Shown: in pieces, positions 1 through 10,479 of the stretch
How the letters are laid out: each line of letters begins with the position of its first letter
How positions within the stretch are numbered: the stretch's first letter is position 1
DNA from: Xiphydria camelus
Taxonomy: Eukaryota; Arthropoda; Insecta; Hymenoptera; Xiphydriidae
DNA: 64,000 nt
Direction of reading: 5' to 3'
Assembly (NCBI GenBank): GCA_963678675.1
Contig: OY783194.1
Location: 21,740,278-21,804,277 of the forward strand
The notes under the pieces: model-generated
What the model was told of the DNA's origin: nothing
Databases searched by the model: none
The model's input: the letters and a program-made list of their open reading frames with translations, nothing else
Position numbers and translations under genes: made by a program

Positions 1-232
1 AAGGCTTTTGAGATTTCGTCTCAAGCTTCGTTGCGTATATTTTGGTCTCTATATTTCAAATTATGTATATTTCATAGCATCTCATATGCTCTAACATTAT
101 TAATGAGATCCTCCTCCATTCCTCTGCGAAATTAATGTAAAATCTTCGAACTGCTCTTCTCGACTTTCCAAGCAAGACTGCCGCAAATCAACTGTTCGCT
201 CATCGGTCCATATCTCGATGTGCGCGCACGTG
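1..232. other. No recognisable feature
   Basis: AT-rich at first, turning mixed. The open frame on the minus strand here only reads through the GACTC-rich hairpin next door and has no protein-like character. I see no gene, RNA or element end. Confidence 0.5.
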
Positions 233-331
233 TCCACTAGGCTTGACTCGACTCGACTCGACGCGACAAATTTCTGGCCAGCCAGAAAAGTGTCGTGTCG
301 AGTCGAGTCGAGTCGTGTCGAGCCTAGTGGA
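233..331. repeat. Hairpin with GACTC pentamers
   Basis: Two arms of about 47 bases face each other around a centre near 280. The outer tips read TCCACTAGGCTTGACTCG and, inverted, CGAGCCTAGTGGA. The arms are filled with GACTC/GAGTC pentamers and close on TTTCTGGCCAG. A second run of GAGTC pentamers follows at about 381-413, ending in GTAGTGGATTCC, a degraded form of the same tip. This looks like a small foldback element whose arms grew by pentamer expansion. No coding. Confidence 0.7.
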
Positions 332-430
332 TTTCTACGCCATTTAAATACATGAAAAATCATGCGATCAGAAACGCGTCGTGTCGAGTCGAGTCGAGTC
401 GAGTCGAGTCGAGTGTAGTGGATTCCTAGC

Positions 431-1154
431 TTAAGGTAGTAGTCTGGTAACTTATGCCTATTTTCATGACTTCTTTGGAGGGTGGTTTTTTATAGGAAAA
501 TAAAAATGAATTATCTTGAATATTTAGAGTGTTTTTATTTACATATTGAAAATATAAAAAAAAATTTATTTGAAAAAATTTAATAGTTTATTACTATTAT
601 TATTGTCACTCGAAGTTGGAATCTCAAAAAAAATGCACGTGGGTGGCCCGGGTCCTAACTTTTTTTCTACTGAACCGATTGCTTTCAAATTTTAACAGGC
701 TGTTCTACACACTTATAGTTCTCGTCGGTACTAACGAGAATTTTTTTCACCCCTAACTTTTTATTTTACAACCCTTTCTTTGCTAAAATAAAAGGACTTT
801 TTTTTTCAAAGTCCGCCATTTTGTTATTTACCCTTGAAATTTAACTTCAGTAGTTCCGACCAGAATGACATGTCTATAGATTAAGAATAATCAAGAATAT
901 TTGATTTCAGATAACATCATGAGCCAAAATCACCCGGGCCACCCACGTGCATTTTTTTTGAGATTCCAACTTCGAGTGACAATAATAATAGTAATAAACT
1001 ATTAAATTTTTTCAAATAAATTTTTTTTTATATTTTCAATATGTAAATAAAAACACTCTAAATATTCAAGATAATTCATTTTTATTTTCCTATAGAAAAC
1101 CACCCTCCAAAGAAGTCATGAAAATAGGCATAAGTTACCAGACTACTACCTTAA
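431..1154. mobile_element. TTAA-flanked foldback MITE with long inverted repeats
   Basis: TTAA at 431-434 and 1151-1154 bounds an element with inverted repeats of roughly 220 bases: 435-652 reads as the near-perfect reverse complement of 931-1150. Tips are GGTAGTAGTCTGG / CCAGACTACTACC. The middle (about 653-930) is unique, AT-rich and non-coding. TTAA target duplication is typical of piggyBac and also of Kolobok and Sola3. The tips are not the usual piggyBac CCC(T/A), so the superfamily is open. High arm identity suggests a young insertion or ongoing arm correction. Confidence 0.75.
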
Positions 1155-1346
1155 AGCCGCTTCTCCCCACTCTTCTGTCGCTGGCGACACGTCCCAAGTT
1201 GAATTTTATTTAACTTTTCTCTCCTGTCGCTGCGACAGTCGTCGATATTTAATATGGCGACTGTCGCAGCGACAGGAGAGAAAAGTTAAATAAAATTTAA
1301 CTTGGGACGTGTCGCCAGCGACAGAAGAGTGGGGAGAAGCGGCTTT
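1153..1346. repeat. Second foldback palindrome abutting the TTAA MITE
   Basis: A palindrome with arms of about 88 bases: tips AAAGCCGCTTCTCCCC and GGGGAGAAGCGGCTTT, loop near 1244-1256. It shares its left edge with the TTAA of the preceding MITE. Inside each arm is the self-complementary motif TGTCGCTGGCGACA, which occurs once more just outside at about 1366-1379. Arms differ by only one or a few bases. No coding. Confidence 0.75.
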
Positions 1347-1414
1347 ATTCTTATTGGTTACCCAAGTGTCGCTGGCGACACGTTGAAGCTCTGAGAACGA
1401 CGCTTTACTCTGAT

Positions 1415-1678
1415 CAGACCCACACCACTCTGGTGTATAAATGAACTGAATTTAGCGACGCTCCTGCGGACTTTGGAACTAAGTTCAAATGTGTGCGTGC
1501 ATATATATGTATACTACGTGCATGTATGTGTATCGTTCCTCACCTTTCCCCTCACAAACCCGCTCAAGTCTAAAAATCAGCGCCACACCTTCGGATATTG
1601 GAACTAATCTACATCCCTCTCTGCCTCTCCTACATTCACTCCTCGGACATTTTCAATGTACAGAGTGGTGTGGGTCTG
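1415..1678. repeat. 18-bp perfect inverted repeat bounding 264 bp
   Basis: CAGACCCACACCACTCTG at 1415-1432 is found in perfect inverted form at 1661-1678. The enclosed sequence holds a TGTATAAATG box and a short open frame without recognisable similarity. It could be a tiny MITE, but I found no clear target duplication. Confidence 0.4.
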
Positions 1679-1768
1679 GCTCTGATATTTATTTCCGGCG
1701 TGCCCTACGTGTAACATATGATCCTCATACAAAATAGCTACCTTTATTTTTAATGGTGCGACAAATGA

Positions 1769-1787
1769 AGTAGTAGTAGTAGTAGTA
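1769..1787. repeat. (TAG)n microsatellite at the LINE boundary
   Basis: About six TAG/GTA units lie exactly where the minus-strand LINE reading frame stops resembling endonuclease. The repeat marks the truncation point of that element. Confidence 0.8.
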
Positions 1788-1794
1788 TTGTGAG

Positions 1795-2709
1795 TTGGCA
1801 TCAACCGGACACTCAGTCCTAGTGGACCATTGTACCCGGGCCCCAGCTGGGGCAGCCTTAGGTGTGACTTCGGGGTATGCCGGCCTTCCTCGCAAAGCGC
1901 AAGAGCTCGCCCACCCCGATGTCCTTGATACTGGCATCGTCGAAAGAGGGGGCCCCCAAGATATAGTATCTAAGGGCCGTCAACCTCTCGCAGTGCGCCA
2001 GTATCCCGATCTTTACCGCCGCCAGGTCTCTGGTGCAGAATTTTGGGAGTCTCAGAGCGCTGTATCTTTTACTCACAAAGACACAGGCCCTCGGGCCCTC
2101 TCTCGAGGGTGCGCATGCTAGGTTGCCACCCCCTAGTTGCAGCCCCGCAACCCTGCCCTCTCCTGTAATCCAGGGCTCCTGGATCAGGGCTATGTCTGTT
2201 TGCCCTACTGCCAGGCCTCGACTAAGAATCGCTGAGGCCGCTATGCAGTGTTGCAAGTTTATCTGCGAGAATTTGATCCCCTCGATAGCCGTGGTGACTA
2301 TGGGTCGGTCAGTCCTCGCTGATTGCAGGGGAATCAGAGGGCCCGGTCTAGCGAGCCCCCCTCCCCCTCCTCTTCTCGGGAGTAGCCGAAACGGCATCCT
2401 CTCGAGTTGAGGAAGACCAGCCAGTCAGTATCCCTTCAAGGGTCTTTTGGACTCCCTTCCGGGTCTCCGTCTGGCCGGCCTTGGCCACCGCGCAGGCCAT
2501 GGAGGGTCTTCCCCTCTGTCTGCGGGCGGTTTCTTGGGGCGGATCCAGTGCCCCACCCGAGGACTCCGAGGGTTTACCCCTGGAGGTCCCCGCGGCGGGG
2601 CCCCGATCCGCGACCTCGCTCGAAGGGCCGGGTATCGGGGTCGGAACGGACCCCTGTGCCAGGACTGGCTCAGTGACCCTAGGACCTCCCCCCCCCCCCC
2701 CCCCGACAC
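1795..2709 (-). pseudogene. LINE ORF2 start: endonuclease/exonuclease/phosphatase domain, truncated
   Basis: From about 2300 downwards the minus strand encodes an apurinic-type (EEP) endonuclease N-terminus: INLQHCIAAS (the Asn-containing first motif), then ALIQEPWI with the catalytic Glu, and a partial core (ACVFVSKRYSALRLP, DLAAVKI). The next expected block, the DANSHH-type motif, is visible only after a frame change near 1860-1810 (VDANS). The sequence then ends in a microsatellite. The upstream 2709-2400 stretch is Pro/Arg/Gly-rich and may be the ORF2 leader. The enzyme would nick target DNA for target-primed reverse transcription, but this copy lacks most of the domain and all of the reverse transcriptase. 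Confidence 0.7.
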
Positions 2710-2778
2710 CTCCTTCTTGCCTTCCTGAGGCGCTTTTGCAGCTGTCGTGGGAGCCCCGTGTCCCCCCCGTGCGCCGGA

Positions 2779-3832
2779 CTAAGCCTCTCTGAAGAGTACC
2801 CGCCCAACGCCGAGGTGAGCCTTTAGGTCCCCCTCCTTTAGCTGCTTCAGGGACTTATCGTCAACGCCCAAGACGAGTTGGACAGAGAGTTGTTCGACCC
2901 TCCTGTCCCACACCCTCCAGAGTTGGGTGTGGAGGCCAGGATTCTGTCTTTCCAGCCTCTTCAAGACGACGCCAGTCTCCTCCGGGATACCCGGGATCAC
3001 CAGCATCATCTTGTGAAGCCTTGGAAGGTTCTCCGTCTCCAACACGGTCAGAGAAGCGCCCTCCCAAGGCCTCAAGGCCGGGACCGACATCCTCAGCCAT
3101 GCTTTTGCCTCCTCAGAGGGGCAGGTGACCCAAAGGAGCCCCCGTTCAATTCTGTACCCGTCGAAGCGCGGGATCTCCGCCCCCATGGGTACGGAGTCCA
3201 GAGCTCGTCCGAGCGCCAGAACGACGAGGTCCCCTTGACCTGGATCAAAGGTGGCCTCAGGATATCCGGTTGGAACAATTGCCACCTTCTTATCCATTGC
3301 CACCGCCTCCCCAAAGGAAGCAGGCCTCGGGAAAACCCTGCTTCTTTTGGGCTTGTTATGTGCCTCGGGGGGAGTGCCATCCGACGGCCGGGCCCTTTTA
3401 CGGTTCCCACCGTCGGTCCCCCCCCGAGGGAACATTTGGTCGTCCGTCGGTGTGGGGTTGCCCACTGGCTGAGCCTCTCCCACCGACAGACGACCTCCCT
3501 GTCTTGACCTCCGGTTTAGGCGTCGAAGAGGTCCCGAGCTCAGCCAGTCTGGCTTTGCGAGCCCTCTTCGACGCCGCCCCCGAACGGCTCTTCTTCCTGT
3601 TTTTGGGGGTCGAGGCCTCGGAATTTTCGGCTAATGCCTTATCTTCACCAACCTCAGACTCCCGGGGTTCATTTAGTGACAGGCAACTGGCCGTCAATGA
3701 GGCCAAAGCCCCATCGCCTACCAGAGACTGCCGTTCGACCGTTTCTTCCACAGATGGGGCTGCCTCCATAGAAGCCTCCCCACCTGCTGGTTTCTCTAGC
3801 AATAAGTTTAAATTTGTGTTTATGTCATCCAT
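2779..3832 (-). pseudogene. LINE ORF1, gag-like with DUF4780-like domain, frameshifted
   Basis: Two overlapping minus-strand frames form one ORF1. The N-terminal part (3832 to about 3430) is low-complexity, acidic then Lys/Arg-rich, as in many LINE ORF1 nucleic-acid chaperones. The C-terminal part (about 3440-2779) carries a globular region resembling DUF4780, the domain found next to insect non-LTR ORF1 proteins, with recognisable stretches RYDGYRIERG-like, GLLWVTC, LVIPGIPEETG and VLGVDDKSLKQL. The frames overlap between 3398 and 3483 around a run of eight C, so a one-base slip there is the likely break. There is no Zn-knuckle in what remains. It would bind element RNA in the RNP. Host function is not expected. 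Confidence 0.65.
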
Positions 3833-5866
3833 GTGGTTCCCACGAGTAGGCAGGAATTATACGGTCCGCCCCCGCAGAGCCTGCCATGCGGGGGTAAGGC
3901 TAAATACAATGGGGTGGCGCCTGGTTCCCCAAAGGCATCGTTTTCGACACTGTGACCCCAGTGCCATCCAGCCCTCGGCACGATAGCTTACACCTCTGGC
4001 TTGGGGAGCTGGTCCGCGGCGAGGCTTTAGCGCTGAAGTGCTGTATGGCACCCGCTAACCAGGGCCTTCCGTGGTCCGCAAACGCGATCCACTTCTGTCA
4101 CCTGGCCACCCTCCTATCCGCCACCTGGAGACGCGCCCGGTTGGAGCTCACCCAGTGTTCCCCGCTCTCCTTTACGGAGGTTGGGGAACCCGGGGCGACA
4201 AATCAAACAGAAGTGAGCTAAATTATTCAGAAAATCACTTATCCTGTGAAATAAAATTGATTTTGAAGTTAATTTGAACAATGTCAAAGCATGGAAATAG
4301 TGACGATAATTCGCAATCTCTGTTTCATGGCAAAAAAAAATACAAGCTTTACACATCTGACTCATCTATGCAGGTAAACATAACAGCTTTCATAAAGAAA
4401 ATGAATAAATTATATCTAAATAATAAATAACGGTAAATTAGTTCCTTTAAGTGCATAAACATTTTATTACAATTAGTAATTATATAATTGTAATTGATTT
4501 ATTTATATTTCAGATTCCATTGAGGACACTATGTCGCTGGCGGTCAAGAGGTTATTTTCTTGAAGACATTTCGAGTCGAAATAATAACTTGAATGATTCT
4601 GATGATGATGATAATAATGATCAGGATAGTAATGATCAATTATAAAATATTTTGAACCATTGTGACACTGAAAATGTTGATGGCAATGATCCTAATAATT
4701 TATTATCTGATTGTGACAGTGTTTCCAGTGAAAATACAGATGATGAAAATTCTGCTCCATTAAATATAAGTGATGAAGAATCAATAAATAATTATATAAG
4801 TGACAATGATGATAATTATAATGAAAATAATTTTGATGAACAAGTTGATGAGAATAGTGATGACAATGATACTATTGGTAATGCGTATGAATACGAAATG
4901 TTGCATGAAAACAGCAATGTAACGACGGATGAATGTGTTTTACAGTTATTAGATTTTTATGTGAAACATAATATTACGAAAATTGCATTACAGCAGTTGT
5001 TACAAATGCAACTAAAAATTTTACCTGCAGGCAATCAATTGCCAAAAACAGTGTATAAGTTATTTCAATATGCTCAAAATATTGCTCCTGTATGCCGAGT
5101 TATTAAACATTATTATTGCAGAAAATGTTTATTTAATTCAAAAAGTCAGATGCTAAACAATAAAATTACATTGAAGTGTCCTATATGTGCGACAACTAAT
5201 TCGAAAGATTTTTCTTTTTTTCACGAATTCGATATTGGTGATCAAATTAGAATTTTATTTGAAAATTACAACTTAGCTGAAAAGTTGAAAAAACCTACAT
5301 TACAAAATGTTGAAAATATATCGGATATTGTTGATGGCAGTGAGTTCATCAGAGTTAACTGTGCAAATCAAAGAGGTAACTTTGATTTGACTCTGATTCT
5401 TAATACTGATGGCCTAGCATTAGTAAAAAGTGCTAAAAGCCATTGTTGGCCGGTTTTATTTATCATCGCAGAACTTCCCCAAGATATTAGAGATAAATAT
5501 GTGATATTTGCTGGGCTGTGTAGTCCAGGGAAATAAGACTTCCTCTGCGGAATGAGAGAAAGCAAGCTGGATTTTTGCAGAGATCTTCGTTTTGATGTTC
5601 TAATGAAGCACCAAAAAGTCTCATATGCTCACCCTTGTGCGTCTCGAGATATCAAAGGTCATGAAAATCAGTTTTTTGCGAAAATCTCGCTTCCGGTTAG
5701 TCTGATGTCTTAAGAAGTTTTAACAAAATTTACGTAAAACAGCATTCTCTACAAGTTTGATTCTATACATTTTTTTTGTAATATCAACCGTTTTCGAGAT
5801 ATAGCGTGAAGGAGCGGGAGCGCGCATTTTTGAATAGGTCATAGTGTATATACTACCCAATTATGG

Positions 5867-6076
5867 AGAAAGGCAGTAATTAGCAAAACAAATCGAAGTG
5901 CGTTTCTTGGTACCATTGAATATCTTCAATTACTTTGTAACCAAATTTTGTACCCTTTCGTAGTGTTAAAGGTAGGTTTTATTAGTAATCTGTCTTGGAA
6001 ACCCTTCGGCAAAAGGCATCGAAGTTAAAAGTTGATTTTCCACAAATTTGTTGGTTAGTAATTACTGCCTTTCTCA
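5867..6076. mobile_element. Small MITE inside the left arm of element A
   Basis: GAGAAAGGCAGTAATTA at the left and its inverted form TAATTACTGCCTTTCTC at the right bound about 210 bases that have no counterpart in the matching right arm (about 7565-7580) of element A. A TE jumping into one arm explains the asymmetry. The flanks are rearranged and I could not define a target duplication. Confidence 0.6.
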
Positions 6077-6484
6077 GCAGTATATTGCTTAGCTATAACT
6101 ATAAATGCACTTTTCTTAGTAGTTATACTAAAAAATTGAATTCCTATTATTATTTCAGTTAAAAGTTTGTTCATTTATAAAAAAGAATATAATAAATAAT
6201 TAATAACAAAAAATGCATCCTTTTCCGCACCACTTTTGAAGTAGAATGCAAGGCGCGTTTTTTTAGACATGGCTTCTGAACAGTAACCGATTCACGTCTT
6301 TCGCAATTGCCAGCGTGCTTTATGTTTCCTCTTCTTCGTCCTCGTCTTCTCCAGGTTCCTCAAGTAGTTCTACCACAATATTGTTTTCATCATCACACGC
6401 TTCCGCTGTATCTAATTGCAAAATCTCTTCAGGCTCATGGCCACTGAAGTCTTCAATCTAAGTTCTAACATAATTGTTATATTT

Positions 6485-7230
6485 GACGGTTAGTCAGACA
6501 ATTTTAAAAATATAAAAGCAATGGAGCAATTAAGACGAACTACTGCACTGTCTACATCTTATGAAGTTCGCTTTGATGCAACAATGAATGTGCCAATCAG
6601 CCAAGAAAAGTTCTTATCAAACCGATGCAACAAAAACATTTTTATTGAAATGCTTATTGAACAACTACAAGCTGCTAACATCGCTACAATATAAGCCAAG
6701 GATGATGCGGATGTCCTAATCATCGAAACAGCCATCGAAGTATCGGGAAGAGAAAGAACCGCCGTCATCATTAGAGAAGACATTGATTTGCTTGTTCTTT
6801 TAGGGGGGGGGGGGGGGGGGTCTAAAAATCAATTTTTAAAATTGCCTTTTCTTATAGTAAAACATTTAAAGAATGTTGCTTCCAAATTTCAAGTCAATCG
6901 GAGCAAAACTCTCAGTCATAGATCTTTAAAAAACGAGATGCTAGAGCCGAAAACAACACTATTGCCACCTGCCCCAGACGAACTATTAAACACAATCTTC
7001 TGCAATTGTAAAAAAGGATGTGGTGCGCAGTTTGGACGTAGAAAAGTAGGACTACCATGCTCTACAGTTTGTGGTTAGTGTCACGGACAGGCATGCCTGA
7101 ATCCTTCCTCAGAATTGCAAGACATTGAAAACTTCAGTGGCCATGAGCCTGAAGAGATTTTGCAATTAGATACAGCGGAACCGTATGATGATGCAGACAA
7201 AACTACTTGAGGAACCTGAAGAAGACGAGG
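6485..7230 (+). pseudogene. AcademX-like protein remnant: XPG/FEN1-like nuclease piece and Cys-rich tail
   Basis: Two blocks remain. Block 1 (about 6500-6815) encodes LSTSYEVRFDATMNVPISQ, then one stop, then DDADVLIIETAIEV and VIIREDIDLLVLL. These match the acidic-residue signatures of XPG/FEN1-type nucleases (xADxxxxxxA and EDxDxL). It collapses into an 18-G run (about 6801-6818). Block 2 (about 6940-7230) encodes PPAPDELLNTIFCNCKKGCG and more cysteines, the same tail seen in elements B and C, followed by an acidic end. The middle, including the expected third nuclease motif, is deleted. This copy cannot make protein. Confidence 0.7.
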
Positions 7231-9439
7231 ACGAAGAAGAGGAAACATAAAGCACGCCGGCAACTGCGGAAGACGTGAATCGGTTACTGTTCAGAGACTT
7301 TGGTTAATATCGAAAACATGGATTAGGCCAGTAGGGTAAACATGGATTAGGGTAGTAGGTACATGTGGTTGTAGTAACATATCTTTAAAAAACGCGCCTT
7401 CCATTCTACTTCAAAAGTAGTGCGGAAAAGGATGCATTATTTGTTATGAATTATTTAGTATATTTTTTTTATAAATGAACAAACTTTTAATTGAAACAAT
7501 AATAGGAATTCAATTTTTTAGTAACTACTAAGAAAAGTGCATTTATAGTTATAGCTAAGCAGTATATACAGTATTACCTATTCAAAAATGCGCGCTCCCG
7601 CTTCTTCACGGTATATCTCGAAGACGGTTGATCGTACAAAAAAATGTATATAATCAAACTTGTAGAGAATACTGTTTTACGTAAATTTTGTTAAAACTTC
7701 TTAAGACATCAGACTAGCCGGAAGCGAGATTTTCGCAAAAAACTGATTTTCATGACCTTTGACCTTCGATATCTCGAGACGCACAAGGGTGAGCATATGA
7801 GACTTTTTGATGCTTCATTAGAACATCAAAACGAAGATCTCTGCAAAAATCTAGCTTGCTTTCTCTCATTCCGCAGATGGGGTTTTTATATGCCTTATTT
7901 CCCTGGACTAGTGGTGTGATAACCGTATTAAACCACCAATGAATGTTTTTCGTATGCCAATTTGCTTAAACCTAAAAAAATATTTTTGTAAAGGTATTGA
8001 TTGGACAAATCCTAAAAATAAAGAAATAGTTAATACTAAAATAGTTGCTCCATTAATTATTGCAGATGCACCAGCTCGGGCGCAATTGCAAAACATCTTA
8101 AACTTTAATGGTCGATATGGATGCAACATATGCGAAATTAAAACGGTTAAATGTACAAAAATTGTTGGAAAAAAAACTGTACGTTGTTATCCTTTCCAAA
8201 TTGACTGTAAAATTAGAACTGGTAGAAGAATGGAAGCGCAAGCTGAAAAATTACGTCAAATAAAGAATAAAGATCAAATAAGAGGTGTGAAAGGGTATTC
8301 TATTTTATCTTGTTTACCGTTAATTGACATTGGAACATGTGTCATACCAGCATACATGCATTCGGTTCTACTTGGTGTTGTTAAGCAATTCGTTACTATT
8401 TGGTTTAATCAAAAAGGTCCTTGGTATATTAAAAACAAAAGCGAAGATATTGATAAGTTCATGTGCAATATTCGAGTTCCTCAATCTTTTTCAAGACTAC
8501 CAAGACAGTTATCTCATTTTATATTGTATAAAGCCTCAGAAAATTATAATTTTCTGCTATTTTATTCTCTTCCTGCACTCGTTGATCACTTACCCCAGAA
8601 ATACTTAGAGCATTGGCTATTGTTAGTAATATCAATTTTTAATTTAGTCAGAACGACAATAACTCAAGATTATCTTGAAGAATCAGATAACTTGCTGCAG
8701 TTATTTATATCTCAAATCGAAAGTCTTTATGGTGATAGAGCTTTATCATACAATTGTCATCAACTTATTCATTTATCACTTTGTGTTAAAAGATGGACCT
8801 TTACGATCAACTTCTGCCTTTGTATTTGAAAACTACAATGGTATCATTGCAAAATGTGTCCACGGTAATAGGAATTTTGGCCAAGAAACCGTCAATTGTG
8901 TTCAAGTTGCTCAAGGCATCCAGATGTTAAAAAATCGTATAGCTGAACGAGGAAACGTAACTGCAAGGACGAATCAGTCAAAGAATTATGAACTTTTAGG
9001 GCATAAAATTATAAAAAGAGAGCTTGATATTGTGGAACGTAATATATTATTGTCTAATGGTTGGCAAATTGAAAATTTATCTATTTACACACGTATTAAA
9101 GTTAATAAAGTTATTTATACATCCGAAATGTATAAAATTACAAAAACAAACAGTCATACAGTCCACATAGATACTAATGTTTTTACTGTGTACGGTTCAA
9201 TTAAATTTTTCGTTCAGCATGAAAATGATATTTTTATTGTGATTCGTCGTTTCAATGTAACCCATATCAAAATGTTTCATAATTCTACTACAAAAAAAAC
9301 CGTTCAGCATGTTATACCGATTGTGGAAACTAATAATTTGATGTTGTTGAATTTGAACAATATTAAATCAATGTTTCAACTTGTGCGAGTTGGTGATTAT
9401 GTTTGTAAACAACCCAATGATTTTAAAATGGTTTGGTAA

Positions 9440-10250
9440 TGATGATGAATGTTTAAAATAAATTCAATATTTTATCTTTGATGTAAAATGGTTCCTTATT
9501 TATATATGCTGCACTCTGTAATGTCCAACGTTTGATAAAATAAATTTATTACAAATGCAATATAAAAGTTTATTTTACGATATATTTTACCTCATTATAA
9601 CATCACATTTATATAATTAATAAATAAGTATAAATAATGATTTTATCTGTATAGACAGTAAAAGGGCAGACCAAAACATCACATAGAAAATGTAACAAAT
9701 TTTTTATTTCAGAATTATATGAACTTAATGTTAAACATTATATTGTACTTTATGTGATTTCCAAAAGAAATGCTTTTTTTTTAATTTTCAAATTTTTGGT
9801 CTTATGGCAAAAATATTGGTCGTTTAAAAAAATCTTTTGATTAAAAGTTTCACAATTTAATTTCTCACAAAATTTAATTTCTCAAAAAATGTCTCTCAAT
9901 TTTTTCTCAGGACCATTAAGGAAACCGTAATTATAAAATTAAGATTTTCATAATTAGCTAAAATTTGAACCATTAATTATGAATCTTAATTTTAGAATTA
10001 CGGGGAAAAATATTATTGATCATATAAAAAAATCATAAGTGCCATCTTTTGTATAAAATTAAATTTCCTACAACTTTTGTTTAAAAACTTTTTCTATAAG
10101 ACCAACATTTTCGCCGCAATATTAAACATTTAAACCATTCATTCGAAATTAAAGGAAAAACTTGATCCTAATAAACACATACGATGAACTTATATATGAC
10201 TATTATTTCAGAATTATATATTTAAAACGTAATGGTAAACATCATATTCA
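9440..10250. repeat. AT-rich stretch with an imperfect foldback (about 9805-10115)
   Basis: There is no gene here. A symmetrical structure centres near 9964: CCGTAATTATAAAATTAAG (from 9925) is mirrored by the sequence ending ATTACGG at 10003, and outer parts containing GGCAAAAATATTGGTC and its inverted, diverged form extend it to about 9805-10115. Around it, a direct repeat starts TTTCAGAATTATAT at about 9709 and about 10207. It reads as an old MITE flanked by a short duplication. Confidence 0.45.
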
Positions 10251-10479
10251 GATCTAATTATATATAGACTCAAATATAATCACATCTGATCATATATAGA
10301 CTTATATATGATTATATATGGGGTTATAAGAGCCAGGAGTGATCAGATCTAATTATATATAGACTCAAATATAATCACATCTGATCATATATAGACTTAT
10401 ATATGATTATATATGGGGTTATAAGAGCCAGGAGTGATCAGATCTAATTATATATAGACTCAAATATAATCACATCTAT
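10251..10479 (+). repeat. 95-bp satellite, left part
   Basis: Unit starts (GATCTAATTATATATAGAC) fall at 10251, 10346 and 10441, a period of exactly 95. Units contain TGGGGTTATAAGAGCCAGGA. The third unit is cut off at about 10479 by a GC-rich block and resumes after 11481. Confidence 0.85.

Larger units (their letters stand above)
1792..4205 (-). mobile_element. 5' part of an R1/Jockey-type non-LTR retrotransposon
   Basis: A GC-rich island in AT-rich surroundings reads on the minus strand as 5' UTR (about 4205-3835), ORF1 (about 3832-2779) and the start of ORF2 (about 2709-1795, endonuclease). The reverse transcriptase is absent: the frame breaks in the endonuclease and meets a (TAG)n repeat. 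That is unusual, because LINE copies are normally 5'-truncated, so this one probably lost its 3' part by later deletion or recombination. Homopolymer C tracts (2690-2704 and near 3419) sit at or near frame breaks. Boundaries are judged from the base-composition change. Confidence 0.75.
5521..7910 (+). mobile_element. AcademX-like DNA transposon A inside the CACTA gene
   Basis: Element tips TAGTCCAGGG (5521) and CCCTGGACTA (7910) are flanked by GTG on both sides (5518-5520, 7911-7913). Removing the element plus one GTG restores an uninterrupted Gly-Leu-Trp-Cys-Asp reading of the host transposase, which fixes the boundaries and a 3-bp target duplication. The arms are very long: about 5521-6458 matches the reverse complement of about 7122-7910, so coding sequence for the protein tail now lies in both arms. 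Between them is a nuclease fragment. 3-bp duplication plus an XPG-like nuclease fits the AcademX branch of Academ. That name rests on my memory of the superfamily. Confidence 0.75.
4281..9439 (+). pseudogene. EnSpm/CACTA (tnp2, Transposase_21-like) transposase, copy 1, broken
   Basis: Exon 1 (4281-4373) starts at ATG and ends at CAG|GTAAAC. Exon 2 starts after TTTCAG at 4514 and reads through one in-frame TAA (4643). It encodes an Asp/Asn-rich acidic N-terminus, a CRKC...CPIC zinc-binding pair (about 5115-5190), then the CACTA-type core with LNTDGLALVKSAKSHCWPVL and IFAGL. There an AcademX-like element (5521-7910) interrupts it. The gene resumes at 7914 with WCDNRIKPPMNVF, continues through YMHSVLLGVVKQF, shifts frame near 8785-8800, and ends (GPLRSTSAFVFENYNG...) at 9439. 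One stop, one frameshift and one insertion make it non-functional. The intact family protein is a DDE transposase of the CMC group. The element termini were not located. Confidence 0.75.

Noticed and set aside
1489..1737. Short plus-strand frame with a TATA-like box upstream
   Set aside because: No similarity, biased composition, and it lies inside an inverted-repeat structure.
3270..3986. Long plus-strand frames over the LINE ORF1
   Set aside because: They are the antisense of ORF1 in GC-rich DNA. The minus strand carries the recognisable protein.
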